Notes under the pieces: generated by a model | Database searches by the model: none | The model's input: only the letters and a program-made list of their open reading frames with translations | Told to the model about the DNA's origin: nothing | Source: Candidatus Omnitrophota bacterium | GTDB lineage: Bacteria > Omnitrophota > Gorgyraeia > 2-02-FULL-51-18 > JAGOUK01 | Direction of reading: 5' to 3' | Length of the DNA: 11,125 bases | NCBI GenBank assembly: GCA_015231685.1 | Contig: JADGBA010000033.1 | Location: 1 to 11,125 of the forward strand | Made by a program: the position numbers and the translations under genes | In this document: one piece after another, positions 8,901 to 11,125 of the stretch | Layout of the letters: every line of letters starts with the position of its first letter | Numbering within the stretch: the stretch's first letter is position 1

Positions 8901-10380
8901 ACTCAGGATGCAAACTTTTCACCGCGAGGAAAAGACTGCTGAGCGATCCACTGGTGGCGCGTTGCAATCCGTTATCTGCCTCATAGGCCTCGTTGAACGC
9001 GGCTTCGATCGGACGCTCTGCTTGAATCATTTCGGCCGCATGAACCCATTGATGCCAGCGTAAATTCAAAGCCGCCCTGAGGGGCATCACGGCGTCTTTG
9101 CCCATGGACGCCAGCATAAGAGGAAACGTTTTTTCGTCGGGATACCGCTCCAGGATGAACGCCGCGAGATACCACGCTGTCTTCTGCTTATGGTGTTCCA
9201 TTAAACGGCTTTGAATCCGATTGTATCGCGGGTTGTGGACGTCATTGATCTGGATCAGCTTTTCCAACAGGCTGTACACCACAAGGGCCGGACCTGTCCG
9301 CTCCAGCCGTGACAAAACCTGCCGGCTCCGCCAACCCAAAAACTGCCGGGGGGCCAGCGCGAGGTGGATTTGAACATGACGGGCTCGAATCGCATCCGGA
9401 GCCTGTTTGAGCCATCCAAGAACCTGCCTCAATTGCTTGTCCCCGGAACCGTTCGCGGCTCTTTCTTCGACCAGCATAAGGGCACGCTCCAACAGACCGG
9501 ACATATAATCGCGGATCGGCCGGGCAAGACTGACGTCCTGCAAGATCTCGACGTACGCTTCGTACAGGACTGGCTCACCGCGCGTCGACATAGCCGACGT
9601 CGACGCTTGCGTCGCCATCAGCGTATTCCAGATCCGGGGATCCCGGTAATAGTCTTTTACAAGGCTCGCAAGCTGAACCCCCGCCTGGCGATTCTGCCCG
9701 TTCTCTAAATCTGAAGAGCTCCGCGAACCGGCCAGAACGCCCGCAAGAGCTTCCCGCGTTTGCGGATCCAAAAGATCCCGGTGGACACGCTCCAAAACCA
9801 GTTCGCCGCTTTCCATAAGACCGCCCCGCAGGCGTAACGGCATCGCGCCCGCAGCCGGCAAATCGGTGACCGATCCGTCACGGCGCCGCGCAGCTGCAGC
9901 AGATATAGATGGCTCTTTAGTTGCGATTGGTACCTGGTACCCGCCTAAGAGAATTCTTTGGTATCGCTCAAGATCGGTTTCGTGCGCAACCACCGGAGAA
10001 ATCGAAACATATGAAACGCCGCACCATTTGAGAAGATCCTTAAGATTCGGCGTATGGTAACCTCCTGTCACGAGCACAGCTTCCCTGAGATTCTCTGAAT
10101 CCATCTTCTCCAGCACGTTACGGACAAAAGCCAGGTCCCGCTTGTAAGTCAGAGTATAAAACTCAACCGACCGGTCCAGAGCCTCCTTCAACTCCATATC
10201 CAAAAACTGAGCCATTTCGTGATACCTGTCGAGATCCATGATTTTCTTGTTCACAAAACCCTTGATCACCGCGGGATCAAAGTCTCCCGGGGCTTTCTCA
10301 TAATGCGCGAATTCATCGGGCGTGGCTTTGAGTTCGATCATCTTCTGCAGAAGACTGACGCTTTCTGAATATCGGTGCAA
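5950..10380 (-). CDS. C-terminal part of an interrupted giant protein: end of EreA/ChaN/TraB-like domain, HEAT-like repeats, unknown C-terminal domain
   Basis: The frame continues in register from the upstream fragment after the TAG at 10474-10476 and ends with TAG at 5950-5952. The given start is a TTG at 10380 (LHRYSESV), with GGGGAG at 10390-10395 at 9-nt spacing; internal re-initiation there is possible, but the homology runs straight through. Numbered from that TTG, VTGGYHT begins at residue 104, matching VTGGFHT of the left gene and closing the N-terminal domain. Then follow about 750 residues of alpha-helical HEAT-like repeats with a clear duplication, a basic Arg-rich stretch (near 8330-8420), an acidic/Ser/Pro linker (near 7870-7990), more helical repeats, and a mixed alpha/beta carboxy-terminal region of about 450 residues that I do not recognise. 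Without the first fragment it would have no signal peptide, so it is probably part of a pseudogene or of one longer gene. Confidence 0.85.
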   Translation of the reverse strand: MHRYSESVSLLQKMIELKATPDEFAHYEKAPGDFDPAVIKGFVNKKIMDLDRYHEMAQFLDMELKEALDRSVEFYTLTYKRDLAFVRNVLEKMDSENLREAVLVTGGYHTPNLKDLLKWCGVSYVSISPVVAHETDLERYQRILLGGYQVPIATKEPSISAAAARRRDGSVTDLPAAGAMPLRLRGGLMESGELVLERVHRDLLDPQTREALAGVLAGSRSSSDLENGQNRQAGVQLASLVKDYYRDPRIWNTLMATQASTSAMSTRGEPVLYEAYVEILQDVSLARPIRDYMSGLLERALMLVEERAANGSGDKQLRQVLGWLKQAPDAIRARHVQIHLALAPRQFLGWRSRQVLSRLERTGPALVVYSLLEKLIQINDVHNPRYNRIQSRLMEHHKQKTAWYLAAFILERYPDEKTFPLMLASMGKDAVMPLRAALNLRWHQWVHAAEMIQAERPIEAAFNEAYEADNGLQRATSGSLSSLFLAVKSLHPEFRFLFAEHLREWIGEPSDIFGKSTIEYQKRLRDEASAVLASMGPGVLELLLSDADPVNKYGIGLTLSRIIQKHVADVVEHPMYLFLRARLEALVASGDAPKEVSDAIQTIDVYLNQGISVPRRMPGSSGNVDPRTGSRMSPAADPSWPLKKAMIFLEGMLSIDQWRPLKRQIRLLQRPVWRLRSQRRLRRFGQKRPDILIPILLEAFLELHRPEEPQYRRIVEFLYEYPEQTALYLTAFILKTNSDEGAHRNHTLRMMLKSMGEDALDPVRGALKLLEGGDARIRDEDGERAALLKQFFTELLEELLKDTGDEPDAEASVQEPENTRAAAEPINNSSAGTSPNTRSAKLSDTLKAFSINQREVRLYGIQLEMQSILYLAEDHEELIKYELRALLHRIGNNSQFDDPELHGLLEQFLNKLTSKSSAWRRMLFEVLNELEPFDFNHIEHAALRALIPYVQTDSEVRLSIRKMLYNDHNWNMALSIDREAVELLQRSIDDYDASNKGARLGHFLDADEWLMSSSEDTVEISALAESVQLEDLWKDDGGAERMVLLQLDSRHTEKVQVTYRVILNTPDLPAKEPEEAGRVTLGDFQIIQAPGSSAPPSVVPSMISWDISSPNLKKFLEDALFETNFAGSRMSLSLALDSPASDNYLPDPGQTGQLVQFMVGANGLRLSEGQMPVLWSADPQYLSVVSLRRQGEEQLLNIGATEIARMNPREVLRRLRRNQTQTAINEPGVDHVLRSRLEVQKSLTAIDRLHQNRAPLNISAKIPLADLDTSDEEALALSLRLRAVVLKRVKASQWGRNHRFVVTAADRERLASVKSPSVQKELQDLLGLPFVFVSAGEAAQEGGLKVNFLVLDRSEAPDLSQLEPGAANFAVQRSDGRTVLDLYRNIGLAAAYLHDVTRGGRQLIEETLSEDLHDDVFEAIRERQSTPVSTKAELHQKVLGQTLYTFGESFKPIYRMDIGNMVQMIRSMIFAVETAV
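8074..8340 (-). repeat. HEAT-like protein repeat unit B
   Basis: This encodes about 89 residues running from LRRFGQKRPD through QYRRIVEFLYEYPEQ and LYLTAFILKTNSDE to LKSMGEDALDPVRGALKL. Compared with unit A it has one single-residue gap and a short insertion (around AHRNH) before the LKSMG helix. The DNA of the two units differs clearly, so the duplication is old. A third, weaker copy with LASMGPGVLELLLSD lies near 8748-8797. Confidence 0.65.
9061..9315 (-). repeat. HEAT-like protein repeat unit A
   Basis: This encodes about 85 residues running from LSRLERTGP through RYNRIQSRLMEHH and WYLAAFILERYPDE to LASMGKDAVMPLRAALNL. The helix pattern and the 'LxSMGxDAxxPxRxAL' ending look like HEAT-type alpha-alpha repeats. 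It aligns with unit B nearly end to end. Confidence 0.65.
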
Positions 10381-10473
10381 AAGGATTTGCTCCCCGGTCC
10401 GCGCCAGATGCGCGAACAGCCGCTTTTCAAGAATTTCCGTCTCAGCGAGAATCCCGCGCGCGTCAAGATCCGA

Positions 10474-10476
10474 CTA
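10474..10476 (-). other. In-frame TAG interrupting the right-hand gene
   Basis: Both sides of this codon are in one frame and both match the left paralogue: YFEYLAV-stop-SDLD against YAEYALL-Y-ESID. The paralogue has TAC at this site, so one C-to-G change explains the stop. The left gene has no in-frame stop in 1802 codons. The base after the stop is T, which is not a known leaky context. Confidence 0.85.
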
Positions 10477-11125
10477 CACCGCCAGGTATTCAAAATACCT
10501 CTGAAGCGCCGGATAGTTTTTGAGAATCCCCGCCTCATTGAGCGCGGCCTTCAATAACGTGTAGTACCCCTTCTCGCTATGATGCGCGGCGGCACTCATC
10601 TTAAACGGCGAGTACTCACGTTTCGCCGCAGCCTCCAGCAGCGCTTCGCGCTCAGCGGGCGAAACCGCTTGAAGCGCGCTCACCTGCTCCTCAGAAGCCC
10701 CCTTGAAATCCACCGCCCGCTCCAGGGTCTGAATGTGCGCGAGCGTCTGAAGCCACCCCAAATCATCCAGGTCCATACCGTTTTGTCGCGCGAGGGCGCT
10801 CATCGCCGCGACATAATCCGTTGTCGAAATCTGTTCCGAAAAATACTCCCCCCGCAAATTCTCAAGACTCAAAAGCTCCGGCGAATACAACTCCGCCTTC
10901 AGCGTCTTAAAGATGTTCTCAAGCCGGCCCAAAACGGACAGCGCCTTGTCGCGCTTGCCTGCACTTTCACCATAAATCTCAATCGCCCGCGCATAGAGCG
11001 CCATGTCCTCAACACCCCAAAGCACAAAATCACGATTGCCCGCGGCGCTCAAAAGCTCAGTGCCCTGAACGAGTCCTTTGCGAAGATATGAGGTTAGCAC
11101 TTGGCGTATTTGGTCTTTTTGGGCG
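10474..11125 (-). CDS. N-terminal part of the interrupted giant protein (5' end off the right edge)
   Basis: The frame is open from the right edge (first full codon at 11122-11124) to a TAG at 10474-10476. A GTG at 11100 could be taken as a start. However, the codons before it (AQKDQIRQ) align with residues about 130-137 of the left paralogue (SKEVRGQV), so the real start, signal peptide and IQDAH motif should lie some 400 bp beyond the right edge. LWGVEDMALY at 10993-11022 matches LYGLEDPELY of the left protein. The middle is helical and shares low-level similarity with the left gene. The final residues YFEYLAV align with YAEYALL of the paralogue directly before the stop. The next fragment follows in the same frame. 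Confidence 0.82.
   Translation of the reverse strand, partial: AQKDQIRQVLTSYLRKGLVQGTELLSAAGNRDFVLWGVEDMALYARAIEIYGESAGKRDKALSVLGRLENIFKTLKAELYSPELLSLENLRGEYFSEQISTTDYVAAMSALARQNGMDLDDLGWLQTLAHIQTLERAVDFKGASEEQVSALQAVSPAEREALLEAAAKREYSPFKMSAAAHHSEKGYYTLLKAALNEAGILKNYPALQRYFEYLAV

Noticed and set aside
10940..10990. YGESAGKRDK as a P-loop (Walker A)
   Set aside because: The spacing and the required S/T after GK are absent, and the segment lies in a helical region of the N-terminal domain.
10474..11100. GTG at 11100 as the true start of the right-hand gene
   Set aside because: The frame is open to the edge, and the codons upstream of the GTG still align with the left paralogue, so the start is off the window.
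5950..11125. Genome-wide reassignment of TAG to an amino acid
   Set aside because: Only one internal TAG is seen in roughly 3500 codons, and the same gene ends in TAG at 5950-5952. Reading through that stop adds about 50 residues of unremarkable sequence before a TAA. A point mutation is simpler.

Overview
The window looks like a piece of a Gram-negative-type bacterial chromosome. Two very large, co-oriented minus-strand genes for secreted multidomain proteins fill almost all of it, separated by one AT-rich spacer of about 540 bp. My best guess for the organism is Omnitrophota or a relative in the PVC group. That guess is inference from the gene style: giant secreted ORFs, an IQDAH...VTGGxH amino-terminal domain, a MEPRxxLDA motif and an (alpha/alpha)-barrel-like segment. 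No rRNA, tRNA, CRISPR array or insertion sequence is visible.

Left part (1-5407, minus): one uninterrupted reading frame of at least 1802 codons starts at the ATG at 5407 and runs off the left edge without a stop. It encodes a signal peptide, then an EreA/ChaN/TraB/TIKI-like domain (motifs IQDAH, IGVEG, YGLED, VTGGFH), a linker, long beta-rich regions, an internal MEPRLALDA motif, and the start of a segment resembling (alpha/alpha)6-toroid glycoside-hydrolase-like domains. The long plus-strand frames opposite it (for example 380-1312, 2030-2995 and 4139-5422) are antisense shadows.

Middle (5408-5949): an AT-rich spacer with no long ORF. It holds a possible sigma70-type promoter, two compact hairpins or palindromes, an AGGAGG embedded in one of them, and a possible 52-codon membrane-peptide ORF. 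These lie on the strand leading into the giant gene. Weak terminator-like hairpins follow the upstream gene.

Right part (5950-11125, minus): a paralogue of the left gene in its amino-terminal module. Its true 5' end (signal peptide and first motifs) lies off the right edge. The frame is broken by one in-frame TAG at 10474-10476. That codon aligns exactly with a tyrosine codon (TAC) in the intact left paralogue, so this is most simply a nonsense mutation or base error in one long gene, not two separate genes. Beyond the shared domain the protein diverges into HEAT-like alpha-helical repeats, including a clear internal duplication, and an unrecognised carboxy-terminal domain.

Together the genes look like a small family of exported giant proteins that share a putative metal-hydrolase-like head and carry unrelated tails. 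The function of the heads and tails is not established by the sequence.
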